From Epilithonimonas zeae (GTDB taxonomy: Bacteria > Bacteroidota > Bacteroidia > Flavobacteriales > Weeksellaceae), in contig NZ_CP075338.1 of assembly GCF_023278365.1 (NCBI RefSeq), positions 558,001 to 622,000 of the forward strand: a DNA stretch of 64,000 bases, read 5' to 3'. The notes under the pieces are model-generated. The model had not been told where the DNA came from. It saw only the letters and a program-made list of their open reading frames with translations, and ran no database searches. A program made the position numbers and the translations under genes. How positions within the stretch are numbered: position 1 is the stretch's first letter; each line of letters starts with the position of its first letter. Shown here one piece after another: positions 1-8,766 of the stretch.

Positions 1-2199
1 ATTCTGATATTTTGATTTAAATAAATATTCCGTTTTTTTCGAACTTCTTTTAAACTGATAATCCCAATCCGGAAGCTTCAATTCGGCAGAATTCCAGTCT
101 TTCGGGAAACCAGGTTTAATGCTGATTTTATTTTCAAGCAAATTCGGATAAACGCCGAAAAGTCCTTCTGTCAAAGTTCGTGAAGCCACCCCAATCGGGT
201 CGGCAAAATCCCGGTACAATTCGCCACGAAATGCATCATAATGAGACAGTTGCTCAAAATTTCCCGGACTGATGCCGTAATACATCGACTCGACCAGATT
301 TCCTTTCCAAAGTTGGTAGGCATCCTCATTTCTTCCGGCTTGCCAATATGCCAAAGCGGTCTGTAAATTTTCCGCCAAAGCGACGTTGTTAATCGACCAG
401 TCGTAAGGTTGCCAATTGGTTGTTGCTAATGTAAAATAGTCTTTATTGTCCACACCCTTTACCGTAATCGGGATTTTCGGAGTGTGATTGTTGATGTATT
501 GTAAATTCTGATAATCCTCAAATTCATTCAAAATAAACGCATCGGAAACGTGATAAATCGACCAGATTCCCGGTTTGTCGTGAACGATTTGATTGCCCAA
601 AGCATCTTTATATTCAGCAAAATAGCCTTTGTTTTTAATCCAAAGTTCGTTTTTCATCGCCTTTAAAATCGCATCAGCTTCCTGTTCGTAAGGTTGCGGA
701 TTTTCGCCAATAATTTTTGCGAGCTTCGCCATTTCACGGTTGGCTCTGTAATTATATGCTGAAGTATGCGTCACTTTTCCACCCGAATATTGAAGGGCAT
801 CACTCGCCCAAATCGCCGCGTATGCATCATACAAATCGCCACGCTTGAAATTCCGCTTTTCCCAACTCATATGACGAACCATCGTCGGCCACATTTTTTT
901 GAGAAATTCTTTGTCGCCCGTGTAATTGAAATGCGAAAAAAGCTGGTCAAAAAATACCAGATTCATATCGTAATGATGCGGTTTTGTATTGTCATTCGGA
1001 TTTCTCGAAATATATCCGCTTGAAAAAACAGAAGTTCCCATTTTCTCCACACTTCTCGCCAAATGAAGCAAAGTATCCATTTCTACAGGTGCAGAATCCG
1101 GCTTCAAAACCTGTGAATTCGCATAACTTTCAAAATGTTCTTTCGCTCGGTCGTGCCAACTCAACGCATCAGCTGTGTAAGCTCCTCTCCACGCATTCAG
1201 TCGCATTCTCCACGCCACTGCACCGTGAAGAAAGGTAGGACTTTCCCAAATTCCGTCTGCGGCAACGGCTAAATTGGCTCCGAATTGATTTAAATCTGCA
1301 TCCGGAGTTTTTAACTGAATTCTGTTCGTTAAGATTAAACGAGCTTTTTCAGCTTCATTAAATATGTTTTTTAAGTCTTCGTCCGAAAAGTTTTTAGCTG
1401 ATTTTCCTTTCGCAATCTGAATAAAAATCGGTTGCTTTTGTGAAGAATAGGAAGCGTAAACAATCGGTGATTTGTCTGTTTTATTTTGAGTAAACTCAGC
1501 CAATTTTTCTAAAGTCTGAGCATCGGTTTGTTGCAAAGAATTCACATTTGAAAAACTTCCGCTAACGATTTGAGTTTCTTTTTTCTTATTTAAATAATTG
1601 AGTTGGAATTGATTTTTATTCAACTGAAACTGATTATTCAGACAATATTCTGGTAAAAGATAAAATCCGGATTCCGGGTCTGCGCCGATGTCGCCATTTC
1701 TGCTGAAAGTTGTTCCGCTCGCTCCGCCATAAACCGCATAGATTTTTGTTGAAGAATCTATATTGACCATTTCCATTTTTAAAACCAAACCTTCTTCTTT
1801 CGCTTGAGCCAAAACGGTTAGTTTCAAAGTTCCGGTTCCAAGAATCGGGTCTTTGATTTCATACAATATCGTTCCGGGACGATAACGGGTTTCAATTTTA
1901 TCAGCCTGAATTAATTTTTTAATGGAATTTCCTTTCTGAATGACGAATTGAAGATTTCCGCCCATCCCCGGAAGATACAATGCAAATTCCGGCAAGTCTC
2001 CCGCTTCAACTCTCGATGCACGATTATCTCCGTACAAAGCTCGATTGAAACGGTATTTTCCGTTGACCAATAAAAAATCACCTTTGTCTTCTTTATAATG
2101 CAGTTCACGCTCTTTGTTCTGCCAATGCTTGGATTGGGCAAAAGAATGGGAGAGTGCCGATAAAATGATGAGTCCGGCGAAAATGGTTTTCCTGCGCAT
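1..2199 (-). CDS. DUF4450-type secreted glycoside-hydrolase-like protein (C-terminus beyond window)
   Basis: An open frame runs from an ATG at 2199 to the left edge (733 codons with no stop). It begins with a signal peptide (MRRK, hydrophobic stretch, then ...SHSFAQ). The body resembles the large Bacteroidota DUF4450 proteins: an N-terminal beta-rich part, then an alpha-helical part with Trp/Tyr-rich motifs such as WESPTFLHGAVAWRMR and YDAYAAIWASDALQYSGG, typical of (alpha/alpha)6 glycosidase-like folds. It is the last visible gene of a minus-strand cluster with GH105, GH28 and pectin acetylesterases, so a role in rhamnogalacturonan side-chain or backbone breakdown in the periplasm is likely. 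The exact activity is not known. The family call is from recognition only. Confidence 0.65.
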   Translation of the reverse strand, partial: MRRKTIFAGLIILSALSHSFAQSKHWQNKERELHYKEDKGDFLLVNGKYRFNRALYGDNRASRVEAGDLPEFALYLPGMGGNLQFVIQKGNSIKKLIQADKIETRYRPGTILYEIKDPILGTGTLKLTVLAQAKEEGLVLKMEMVNIDSSTKIYAVYGGASGTTFSRNGDIGADPESGFYLLPEYCLNNQFQLNKNQFQLNYLNKKKETQIVSGSFSNVNSLQQTDAQTLEKLAEFTQNKTDKSPIVYASYSSQKQPIFIQIAKGKSAKNFSDEDLKNIFNEAEKARLILTNRIQLKTPDADLNQFGANLAVAADGIWESPTFLHGAVAWRMRLNAWRGAYTADALSWHDRAKEHFESYANSQVLKPDSAPVEMDTLLHLARSVEKMGTSVFSSGYISRNPNDNTKPHHYDMNLVFFDQLFSHFNYTGDKEFLKKMWPTMVRHMSWEKRNFKRGDLYDAYAAIWASDALQYSGGKVTHTSAYNYRANREMAKLAKIIGENPQPYEQEADAILKAMKNELWIKNKGYFAEYKDALGNQIVHDKPGIWSIYHVSDAFILNEFEDYQNLQYINNHTPKIPITVKGVDNKDYFTLATTNWQPYDWSINNVALAENLQTALAYWQAGRNEDAYQLWKGNLVESMYYGISPGNFEQLSHYDAFRGELYRDFADPIGVASRTLTEGLFGVYPNLLENKISIKPGFPKDWNSAELKLPDWDYQFKRSSKKTEYLFKSKYQN

Positions 2200-2297
2200 T
2201 TTAATTGTTAAAATATTTTGTAATCATTTCTGTCACATTGATTTTTTGAACACTAAGCTCACAAAGAGTTTTGATAATCATCTAATAATTTTAGTCT

Positions 2298-2371
2298 CAC
2301 AAAGCCGCTTCGCTTATAAAAGATTCTTTGTGAAAAACTTATAATGCTTTTATAAGCGAAGCGGCTTTGTG
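2298..2371. repeat. Perfect 25-nt inverted repeat inside a larger intergenic palindrome
   Basis: Arms 2298-2322 (CACAAAGCCGCTTCGC...) and 2347-2371 are exact reverse complements, separated by 24 nt. It lies between the GH28 stop (2437) and the DUF4450 start (2199). Outer sequence near 2251 (GAACACTAAGCTCACAAAG) and near 2405-2420 (CTTTGTGTTCAC) is also roughly inverted, so the whole 2250-2420 block may be a small non-autonomous element. The RNA would form a strong hairpin that could separate expression of the two genes. Confidence 0.75.
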
Positions 2372-2436
2372 GACTTTTAAACAATATAATTTTTAAAAAC
2401 ATTGTGTTCTTTGTGTTCACTTATACAAAATCTGAA

Positions 2437-3840
2437 TTACGGTTTTAACTCAGTTAATGGTAGTCCGTTAACGGTTACATTTTTCAGCGTCACGTTTTTC
2501 ATATAATCCACTTTGTAAGGAATCTGAACGCCCACCATTTTAGCATTAATCATTGTGAAATCGGTTACCGGGGAGGATTCGTAAGCATCAGAAAATACGG
2601 CATATTTTCCACCTTTGTCAACGGTTAGATTTTCAACCCAGATATTTCTCATCGTCGGAATGTGATTTCCCGGCTTTTCATAATGCATATTGAAACGAAC
2701 CGCAGCTTCTTTGTAAGCACCCACTTTTGTGTTGTAGAAAAATACGTTTTCGATAATTCCGCCACGGCTTGAGCTGGTTTTGATTCTTAAAGCACGATCA
2801 AGATTTTTACTGTCCATTACATTTCCGATGGCGTAAATGTTTTTTGCCCCGCCTGCAATTTCGCTTCCGATAACGACACCGCCGTGACCGTCTTTCATTT
2901 CGCAGTTTTCGATGATGTGGTTTTCGGCAGGTCTTCCGATGTCTCTTCCGTCCTCGTCTCTTCCAGATTTGATGGCGATACAGTCATCACCTGTGTCGAA
3001 ATAGGAATCTTTAATCCAGACATTTTTACAGGCTTCAGGGTCGAAACCGTCGTTGTTGGGTCCGTGACTGATGACTTTTACTCTTTCAATTAAAACATTT
3101 TCACACAAAACAGGATTCAAATTCCACATTGGAGAATTTTTAACCAAAACATCCGCCATATAAAAGTTTTTAGATTTGTAAGGCTGAACAAAATTCGGTC
3201 TTAAATACCATCCATCCCCGAAAACTCTTTCTCTTGCAGGTTTTCTCTGCGCCATATATTCGTGAAGTTTCGCACGGGCAGGATTTTGTCTTCCCGGACG
3301 AGTTTCGTTGTAACCATATTTTGTAGCACCGCACCAGAACCACCAATTGTCATTGTCAGAATTTCCATCTAAAGTTCCTTTTCCGGTTACGGCGATATTT
3401 TCTTCTTCATAAGCGTAAATCAACGATGAATAATTCATACATTCCATACCTTCCCAACGTGTGAAAACGATAGGGTAGTCGTTGCTGTCCTGACTGAATA
3501 AAATCGTAGAACCGTCGCTCAAATGAAGATTCACGTTTGATTTTAAATAAATTGCTCCTGTTAAGAAAACGCCGTTTGGAACGACAACTCTTCCGCCGCC
3601 TTCTGCATTACATTTTTCAATCGCTTTTTTGAAAGCTTCGGTATTTTTTGTTTTTCCATCTCCAACCGCGCCAAAATCGGTAATCAGGTAATCAACTTTT
3701 CTGAATTCAGGCTTTTTGATTTGCTTTTTTAACGCTTTGATTTCTTTTAAAGGCTGTTTTGCAGAAGTCCAAGGTTTGTATTGTGCCGAAAGGGCCACAG
3801 ACAAAACCAATGCGAACAAGAGTGGAATATATTTTTTCAT
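2437..3840 (-). CDS. Glycoside hydrolase family 28 (polygalacturonase-like)
   Basis: 467 aa, with a signal peptide (residues 1-20, ending LSAQ). The mature part begins with the pectate-lyase-superfamily opening (DFGAVGDGKTKNTEAF, about residues 55-70) and continues as a right-handed beta-helix. All GH28 hallmarks are visible: NNDGFD at about 262-267, the DD pair at 285-286 (DDCIAIKSG), GHGG at about 318-321 and RIKT at about 352. The Asp residues are the general acid and base, and RIK binds the uronate carboxylate. It would hydrolyse galacturonate linkages in pectin or rhamnogalacturonan in the periplasm or at the cell surface. It sits in the pectin cluster 95 nt after the esterase gene. Exo or endo mode cannot be told from sequence. 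Confidence 0.93.
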   Translation of the reverse strand: MKKYIPLLFALVLSVALSAQYKPWTSAKQPLKEIKALKKQIKKPEFRKVDYLITDFGAVGDGKTKNTEAFKKAIEKCNAEGGGRVVVPNGVFLTGAIYLKSNVNLHLSDGSTILFSQDSNDYPIVFTRWEGMECMNYSSLIYAYEEENIAVTGKGTLDGNSDNDNWWFWCGATKYGYNETRPGRQNPARAKLHEYMAQRKPARERVFGDGWYLRPNFVQPYKSKNFYMADVLVKNSPMWNLNPVLCENVLIERVKVISHGPNNDGFDPEACKNVWIKDSYFDTGDDCIAIKSGRDEDGRDIGRPAENHIIENCEMKDGHGGVVIGSEIAGGAKNIYAIGNVMDSKNLDRALRIKTSSSRGGIIENVFFYNTKVGAYKEAAVRFNMHYEKPGNHIPTMRNIWVENLTVDKGGKYAVFSDAYESSPVTDFTMINAKMVGVQIPYKVDYMKNVTLKNVTVNGLPLTELKP

Positions 3841-3934
3841 AAGGATTTAGATTCAAGGTTTTTGAAGAATTTCTTCGTATTGCAAACTAACATTAATACA
3901 AAGAAAAATTATCCTGCACTGTCGGTTAAAAAGA

Positions 3935-4840
3935 TTATTTATTTGGAAATAAGGTTTTCAGCCAATCAGAGCATAATTTTTTCCATTGGTCTGTGAGTTC
4001 AGATTTAATGGTAATTCCGATTTTATGCTCGCCTTCCGGGAAAATAAATAGTGCACCTTTCACTTTATTCTTAGTCATTGCCTGATAATATAGAAGGCTG
4101 TTCATCACCGGAACAGTTTTATCATTTTGTGCGTGAATCAGTAATGTTGGTGGCGTTTTCTCTGTTACCTGGTTTTGCATAGAATATTCGCTGATTTTTT
4201 CCTGAGAAGCATTTTCTCCAAGCAAACTATTACGGCTTCCAACGTGAGCAAATTCTCCCAAATCAATAACCGGAGAAACTAAAATTGCAAAATTCGGAAT
4301 GGTTGGTATTGATGTCCAGTTGTCTTTAAGTTCTGTATAATCTGTGGTAATGTTGCTTACTGTGGCTGCCAAATGTCCACCAGCTGAAGTTCCGATGACT
4401 CCAATTTGTTTAGGTGAAATTCCATATTGAGCAGCATTTTTTCGAAGGTATTTTATCGCTGCCTGAATGTCTTGAAGTGGTGCAATTTCTCTTTGCTTCA
4501 CATCGGGAGAAATCGGTAATCTGTAATTCAAAACAAAAGCTGAAATTCCCAAAGTGTTGAACCATTTTGCAATCTGAAATCCATTCAGGTCATAAGTCAG
4601 TTTGTAATAACCTCCGCCTGGAATAACAATCACTGCCATTGGTTTCCTGTCTTCTTTTGGCGGTAAAAAAGCAAACAGTTCAGGTTCTTTGATTTGTACA
4701 AGCCGACCATCTTTCTCTTCATTTTTTAATTCTAAACCTTTGGAATTCGGCATCTGACCTTTTGTCCAAAGCGTAATTTTTTCCTGAGCAGAAATTGAGT
4801 TTACAATTAAAATCAAAAGGAGCAATCCGAATTTTCTCAT
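3935..4840 (-). CDS. Secreted alpha/beta hydrolase, acetyl-esterase type
   Basis: 301 aa from the ATG at 4840; an in-frame TTG lies two codons upstream, but the signal peptide MRKFGLLLLILIVNSISAQ fits the ATG. Catalytic features are an oxyanion loop PGGGYY at about 74-79, nucleophile elbow GTSAGGH (Ser152), Asp240 in HAQNDKTVP and His272 in GEHK. This matches the BD-FAE/acetylxylan-esterase group of the alpha/beta hydrolase superfamily common in polysaccharide utilisation loci. The gene ends 95 nt before the GH28 start and begins 24 nt after the GDSL esterase stop, so the genes are probably cotranscribed. It likely removes acetyl groups from pectic substrates. Confidence 0.88.
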   Translation of the reverse strand: MRKFGLLLLILIVNSISAQEKITLWTKGQMPNSKGLELKNEEKDGRLVQIKEPELFAFLPPKEDRKPMAVIVIPGGGYYKLTYDLNGFQIAKWFNTLGISAFVLNYRLPISPDVKQREIAPLQDIQAAIKYLRKNAAQYGISPKQIGVIGTSAGGHLAATVSNITTDYTELKDNWTSIPTIPNFAILVSPVIDLGEFAHVGSRNSLLGENASQEKISEYSMQNQVTEKTPPTLLIHAQNDKTVPVMNSLLYYQAMTKNKVKGALFIFPEGEHKIGITIKSELTDQWKKLCSDWLKTLFPNK

Positions 4841-4864
4841 TATCAAACAGTTAAAAACAATGGG

Positions 4865-5599
4865 TTATTTGATATATTTCTCCAATCCAATATTTAAAGT
4901 TTTCAGAGCGTTGACAGCAAGCTTTGCAACAGTTTCTGCGCCTAATCTGGATAGATGTGTATCATCAGCTTTGTCTTTTCTATAATATGGATTTTCACCT
5001 TCTTTAAAATGAAGATGTAAAAGTTTTGATTTTTCCGGACCGGCTGAAATCTCCATTTGCTCGGTCAATAATTGCATATCGACAAAAGGGACTTTCATTG
5101 CATCAGCAACCAATCTTACTACTAGCGGATATTCTTTGTGCGTATCGACTAAAACGCCATTTTCATTAAAATTTCTTCTTGTGATTGAAGTCATCAGAAT
5201 CGGCGTTGCACCTTTGGCTCTTGTTTCGGTCACATACCTTTCCAGATTGGCTCTATATTGTGTATAAGGATTGGTAAATTTTGTAGAATCTTTCAGCTTT
5301 TGGTCATTATGCCCAAACTGAATAATCACAAAATCACCTTTTTTTAGCTGCTTTTCAACTTTGTCCCAACGTCCTTCTGTGCGGAAACTTTTGGAACTTC
5401 TGCCGTTCATAGCGTGATTTTGGATTTCGATTCCTGATGCAAAAAACTGTTGTAGAACCTGTCCCCAGCCGTGTTCGGGATTTTTTTCAGGATTATCCTT
5501 ATTAGACATTGTAGAATCGCCAATTAAAAATAATGTTGGTTTCTGAGCCCATATCATTAATGAAAGAAACAGAAATATGATGGAAAGTTTTTTATTCAT
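4865..5599 (-). CDS. Rhamnogalacturonan acetylesterase (SGNH/GDSL hydrolase)
   Basis: 244 aa with a short signal peptide (MNKKLSIIFLFLSLMIWAQ). SGNH blocks are visible: block I IGDSTMSN with Ser29, the Gly in MNGRSSKSFR, block III GHNDQ, and block V DDTHLSRLGAE with the catalytic Asp-x-x-His. The GDST form and the GWGQ motif are typical of rhamnogalacturonan acetylesterases (RhgT/YesY type). It lies between GH105 and another esterase, matching the usual order in rhamnogalacturonan-I loci. It probably deacetylates galacturonate residues so that lyases and GH105 can act. Confidence 0.92.
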   Translation of the reverse strand: MNKKLSIIFLFLSLMIWAQKPTLFLIGDSTMSNKDNPEKNPEHGWGQVLQQFFASGIEIQNHAMNGRSSKSFRTEGRWDKVEKQLKKGDFVIIQFGHNDQKLKDSTKFTNPYTQYRANLERYVTETRAKGATPILMTSITRRNFNENGVLVDTHKEYPLVVRLVADAMKVPFVDMQLLTEQMEISAGPEKSKLLHLHFKEGENPYYRKDKADDTHLSRLGAETVAKLAVNALKTLNIGLEKYIK

Positions 5600-5628
5600 T
5601 TTTGAATTGTTTTAACATTGAATCATTC

Positions 5629-5709
5629 GCAGCCCGACTTGAGCGTAAATCCTTTTTGTTTTTACTAAAAAATAAAAAGATTGGGAGCGGAAGGCGGATA
5701 CAGCTGCCC
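5629..5709. repeat. Intergenic repeat family A, copy 1
   Basis: Begins GCAGCCCGACTTGAGCG and ends GGGAGCGGAAGGCGGA...CAGCTGCCC, with a variable A/T-rich centre. The GCAGC/GCTGC ends and the inner ATCCTTTTT/AAAAAGATT segments are complementary. Copies 2 (8068-8149, opposite orientation) and 3 (16357-16473) share the same borders. It lies between the GH105 and GDSL esterase genes. Confidence 0.85.
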
Positions 5710-5729
5710 TAATTTAAATAATTATAGTT

Positions 5730-6983
5730 TTATTTCTCGAATTCTAAGCTTGCCAAAATGAAAGGTCCGGTTCCTTTCCCGTCATTGGAACGGATTTTTT
5801 CCTTAACATAATATTCATAAGAACCGTCTCTGTAAGGTTTTCCACCTAAGCCCGCAACAGCACAACATTTATTAAGATTGACAACGCCATTTTCATCAAC
5901 TGTGATTAGATTTTTGATAATTCCGTCATAACCTTTTTTAGCAGCAGCCTTGTAAGATTGTGGTAAATAGCCTTCGTTTACAGATTTGATAATTGTATAA
6001 ACAAACATCGCCGAAGCGCTCGCTTCCTCATAGTTACCATTTTCCAAAGGTTTGTCCAAAACCTGATACCAAAGTCCGGACTTTTTATCCTGAACTTTGA
6101 TTACAGCATCAGCGTAAGATTTGATGTAGGAAATGATTCTCGTTCTTCCGGGATGATCTTTTGGTAAAAAGTCCAAAACATCAACCATTGCCATTCCGTA
6201 CCAACCCATCGCTCTGCCCCAAAAATTGGGGGAAAGTCCCGTTTGTTTATCTGCCCAAGCTTGTTCTTTGCTCTCGTCCCAAGCGTGGTAGAGTAATCCT
6301 GTTTTTTTGTCTAAAAGATTTTTCTGAACCGAATCAAATTGGAAAGCAATATCATCGTATGCTTTAAGAGCATCTGAGCCTTTTGTGAAATCTTTTGTAT
6401 AATGCGTGTAGAAAGGCATTCCCATATAAAGACCGTCCAACCAGACCTGATATGGATAAATTTTTTTGTGCCAGAAAGAGCCTTCGTTAGTTCTTGGTTG
6501 TCCGTCGATTTGTAAACGCAAAGTTTGAAGCGCTTTCAGATATTTTTCTTTTTTCTCTTTTTCGTAAAGATAAAGCAATACGTTTCCGCTATTCAGCATA
6601 TCGATATTATACTTTTCCAGCTCATATGTCTGAATGGTTCCGTCTTCATTAATTAACTTTTCGCCGAAACCACTGATGTAATCATAGTACTCCTTCTTTC
6701 CGGTTTTAGCATAGAGTTTTTCTGCGCCGTCTAATACAATGGCGGAAGGATAAGTCCACTTCGGACTCTTGCTGAAATCTAACATCCAAGCTTCCGGGAA
6801 ACGATGCATCTCGGAAAGCATCATTCTCTCTGACCATTTTAGATTGGTGGGAACAACTATTCCTGATTGTGATTTTGAAATTTCTGCTTTAGTTGCCACT
6901 TTTGATTGTGCAGAAACCAAGGATAGACCTGAACTTAAAACTGTGAAAGTGAGAATTTTTATTTTATGCTTAATTAAATTCAT
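5730..6983 (-). CDS. Glycoside hydrolase family 105, unsaturated rhamnogalacturonyl hydrolase (YteR-like)
   Basis: 417 aa from the ATG at 6983, chosen because a signal peptide (MNLIKHKIKILTF...VSAQ) starts there; an open frame continues upstream but looks non-coding. GH105 features are WLDGLYMGMPFYTHY, which carries the conserved Asp, the HAWDESKEQ and WGRAMGWYGMAMVDVL segments, and the C-terminal GGKPYRDGSYEYYV motif. The family uses an (alpha/alpha)6 barrel to hydrate and release the unsaturated galacturonate left by rhamnogalacturonan lyases. It is the first gene of the minus-strand cluster, so the promoter should lie just upstream of 6983. Confidence 0.94.
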   Translation of the reverse strand: MNLIKHKIKILTFTVLSSGLSLVSAQSKVATKAEISKSQSGIVVPTNLKWSERMMLSEMHRFPEAWMLDFSKSPKWTYPSAIVLDGAEKLYAKTGKKEYYDYISGFGEKLINEDGTIQTYELEKYNIDMLNSGNVLLYLYEKEKKEKYLKALQTLRLQIDGQPRTNEGSFWHKKIYPYQVWLDGLYMGMPFYTHYTKDFTKGSDALKAYDDIAFQFDSVQKNLLDKKTGLLYHAWDESKEQAWADKQTGLSPNFWGRAMGWYGMAMVDVLDFLPKDHPGRTRIISYIKSYADAVIKVQDKKSGLWYQVLDKPLENGNYEEASASAMFVYTIIKSVNEGYLPQSYKAAAKKGYDGIIKNLITVDENGVVNLNKCCAVAGLGGKPYRDGSYEYYVKEKIRSNDGKGTGPFILASLEFEK

Positions 6984-7107
6984 CTTTATTGATTTTGAAT
7001 TATAATCGCAATCTAAAATAATCACAATTAATAATTGTCCTGCACTGTCGGGATACGAAAAAGGTGAATCAAATGACTCACCTTTCGTATAATTATGTAT
7101 ATTCTGA

Positions 7108-7929
7108 TTACCCCTCAATAAACTCCAACAAATCCTTATTAATCGTTTCGTGTTCCGTAGTCGGCATTCCGTGAGGGAAACCTGGGTAAGTAATTAACTT
7201 TCCGTTCTTTAATAATTTAATTGATTTTAATGCAGCATTGGCGATAGGCACAATCTGGTCATCTTCACCGTGCATCACCAAAACCGGAATATCAACAGCT
7301 TTTAAATCTTCAGTAAAATCTGTCTCTGAGAAAGCTTTGATTCCATCATAATGAGCCACGATTCCGCCCATCATTCCCTGTCTCCACCAGTTTCTTTGTA
7401 CACCTTCTTTTACATTAGCGCCTTCTCTGTTGTATCCGTAGAAAGGGAAAGTCAAATCAATATAAAATTGGTTTCTGTTGTTCAAAGTCTGATCTCTGAT
7501 ATTGTCAAAAACTTCCATCGGAACTCCGTCCGGATTACTTTCGCTTTTTACCATTACTGGCGGAACAGCACTAATTAAAACCGCTTTTTTTGCTCTACCA
7601 TTAGCATATTTGTTTACATAACGGATCACTTCACCACCTCCTGTAGAGTGACCAATGTGCACTACGTCTTTCAAATCTAAAAATTCAACCAATTCCGCCG
7701 CATCAGAAGCATATTGCTCAATCGTGTGGTTATAAATATTCTGACTTGATCTTCCGTGACCTCTTCTGTCGTGAGAAATCACTCTGTAACCTCTCTGTAA
7801 AAAGAAAATTACCTGTGCATCCCAATCGTCTGAAGATAAAGGCCATCCGTGGTGAAACATCAATACTGGTCCTTCTCCCTGATCTTTATAAAAAATTTCT
7901 GTTCCGTCTTGTAATTTTAGTGTACTCAT
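7108..7929 (-). CDS. Alpha/beta hydrolase (non-heme chloroperoxidase/esterase type)
   Basis: 273 aa, cytoplasmic, no signal peptide. Visible are the HG oxyanion motif FHHGWPLSSDDWD, GHGRSS, nucleophile elbow GHSTGGGE (Ser95), the acid in VMHGEDDQIVP and the His in GFPHGMP. These match the cofactor-free haloperoxidase/arylesterase group. The gene has its own promoter carrying the same operator type as the quinone-detoxification operon and the pirin gene (see 7993-8036), so it is probably part of an electrophile or aromatic stress response rather than the pectin cluster. The substrate is unknown. Confidence 0.9.
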   Translation of the reverse strand: MSTLKLQDGTEIFYKDQGEGPVLMFHHGWPLSSDDWDAQVIFFLQRGYRVISHDRRGHGRSSQNIYNHTIEQYASDAAELVEFLDLKDVVHIGHSTGGGEVIRYVNKYANGRAKKAVLISAVPPVMVKSESNPDGVPMEVFDNIRDQTLNNRNQFYIDLTFPFYGYNREGANVKEGVQRNWWRQGMMGGIVAHYDGIKAFSETDFTEDLKAVDIPVLVMHGEDDQIVPIANAALKSIKLLKNGKLITYPGFPHGMPTTEHETINKDLLEFIEG

Positions 7930-7992
7930 TTTGTTAAATTTTTAATGTTGTGATTAATTTATTTGATAATATTTGTTGTCTTATTTATTTAG

Positions 7993-8036
7993 CAAATGTA
8001 TGATTGATAAAGTTGATAGAAATTAATCTAGTTTAA
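7993..8036 (-). promoter_or_regulatory. Class II Crp-like site and -7 element of the 7108-7929 hydrolase gene
   Basis: On the minus strand TTAAACTAGATTAA (8036-8023) lies exactly 36 nt (first base to first base) before TACATTTG (8000-7993), a match to the Bacteroidota -7 consensus TAnnTTTG. The same dyad and spacing occur at 17856-17899 and 22325-22368. Confidence 0.65.
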
Positions 8037-8067
8037 TTTCGCACATTTTGTTGAATATTTTTTATTG

Positions 8068-8149
8068 GGGCAGCTGTTTCCGCCTTCCGCTCCCAATCTT
8101 TTCACTCCGCTGCGCTGCGCAAAAAGGATTTCCGCTCAAGTCGGGCTGC
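8068..8149. repeat. Intergenic repeat family A, copy 2 (inverted)
   Basis: Reads GGGCAGCTG...CCGCCTTCCGCTCCC to GGATTTCCGCTCAAGTCGGGCTGC, the reverse complement of the copy at 5629-5709. It lies between the DsbA-like stop and the hydrolase promoter. Confidence 0.85.
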
Positions 8150-8245
8150 GTGAGATTCGCTGTTAAAAGAACTTAAGAGTACTTTTATAAGTTTAGTATG
8201 AACTTACAATAACTTAAGTGTAAAAAACTTTGTGCCTTTTGTAGT

Positions 8246-8764
8246 TTACCCAACCGTATTCTCCCGTATCAGCTGAAGCAAATCCATCGCACTTCCATTG
8301 AATTTATTTCCGTTAACGAAAAAAGAAGGCGTTCCGTTTACTCCGCTTACAATTCCGCTTTCAAAATCCGAATCTACTTTTTCTTCCAGTTCGGTTTTCT
8401 GTATATCTTCTTTAAATTGAGAAATATTTAAGCCTATTTTTTCTGCAAGTTCAAACAAGAATAGTTCATTCAGAGATCCCTGGTTTTCGTAGATCGCATC
8501 GTGCATTTCCCAGAATTTTCCCTGAAGATTGGCGGCTTCAGCTGCGATTGCGGCAGGTCTTGCATATTGATGCATTTCCGACAAAGGAAAATTCCTGAAA
8601 ACAAATTTTACCTGACTTCCGAATTCTTTCATTAATTCTTTCAAAACAGGATAAGCGGCTCCGCAATACGGACACTGATAATCGCCGTATTCTACAATCA
8701 CAAGGTCGGCATTGTCGTTACCTTGGGCGTGGTCAGTTGTGCTGACTGATGGTTTTAGTGACAT
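8246..8764 (-). CDS. Cytoplasmic DsbA-family thioredoxin-fold protein
   Basis: 172 aa without a signal peptide. The active site is C31-P-Y-C34 (DYQCPYCGAAYP), followed by the helical DsbA insert (ARPAAIAAEAANLQGKFWEMHDAIYENQ) and the cis-Pro segment GVNGTPSFFVNG. This is the Bacteroidota DsbA/FrnE-like layout. Lack of a leader suggests disulfide isomerase or reductase work in the cytoplasm. It is the last gene of the bicupin-DUF1275-peroxiredoxin operon, starting 2 nt after the peroxiredoxin stop, and could recycle or partner that enzyme. Confidence 0.9.
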   Translation of the reverse strand: MSLKPSVSTTDHAQGNDNADLVIVEYGDYQCPYCGAAYPVLKELMKEFGSQVKFVFRNFPLSEMHQYARPAAIAAEAANLQGKFWEMHDAIYENQGSLNELFLFELAEKIGLNISQFKEDIQKTELEEKVDSDFESGIVSGVNGTPSFFVNGNKFNGSAMDLLQLIRENTVG

Positions 8765-8766
8765 AA

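Noticed and set aside
5629-5709. Intrinsic terminator or riboswitch
   Set aside because: Two further copies with the same borders in unrelated contexts, one inverted, indicate a dispersed repeat.
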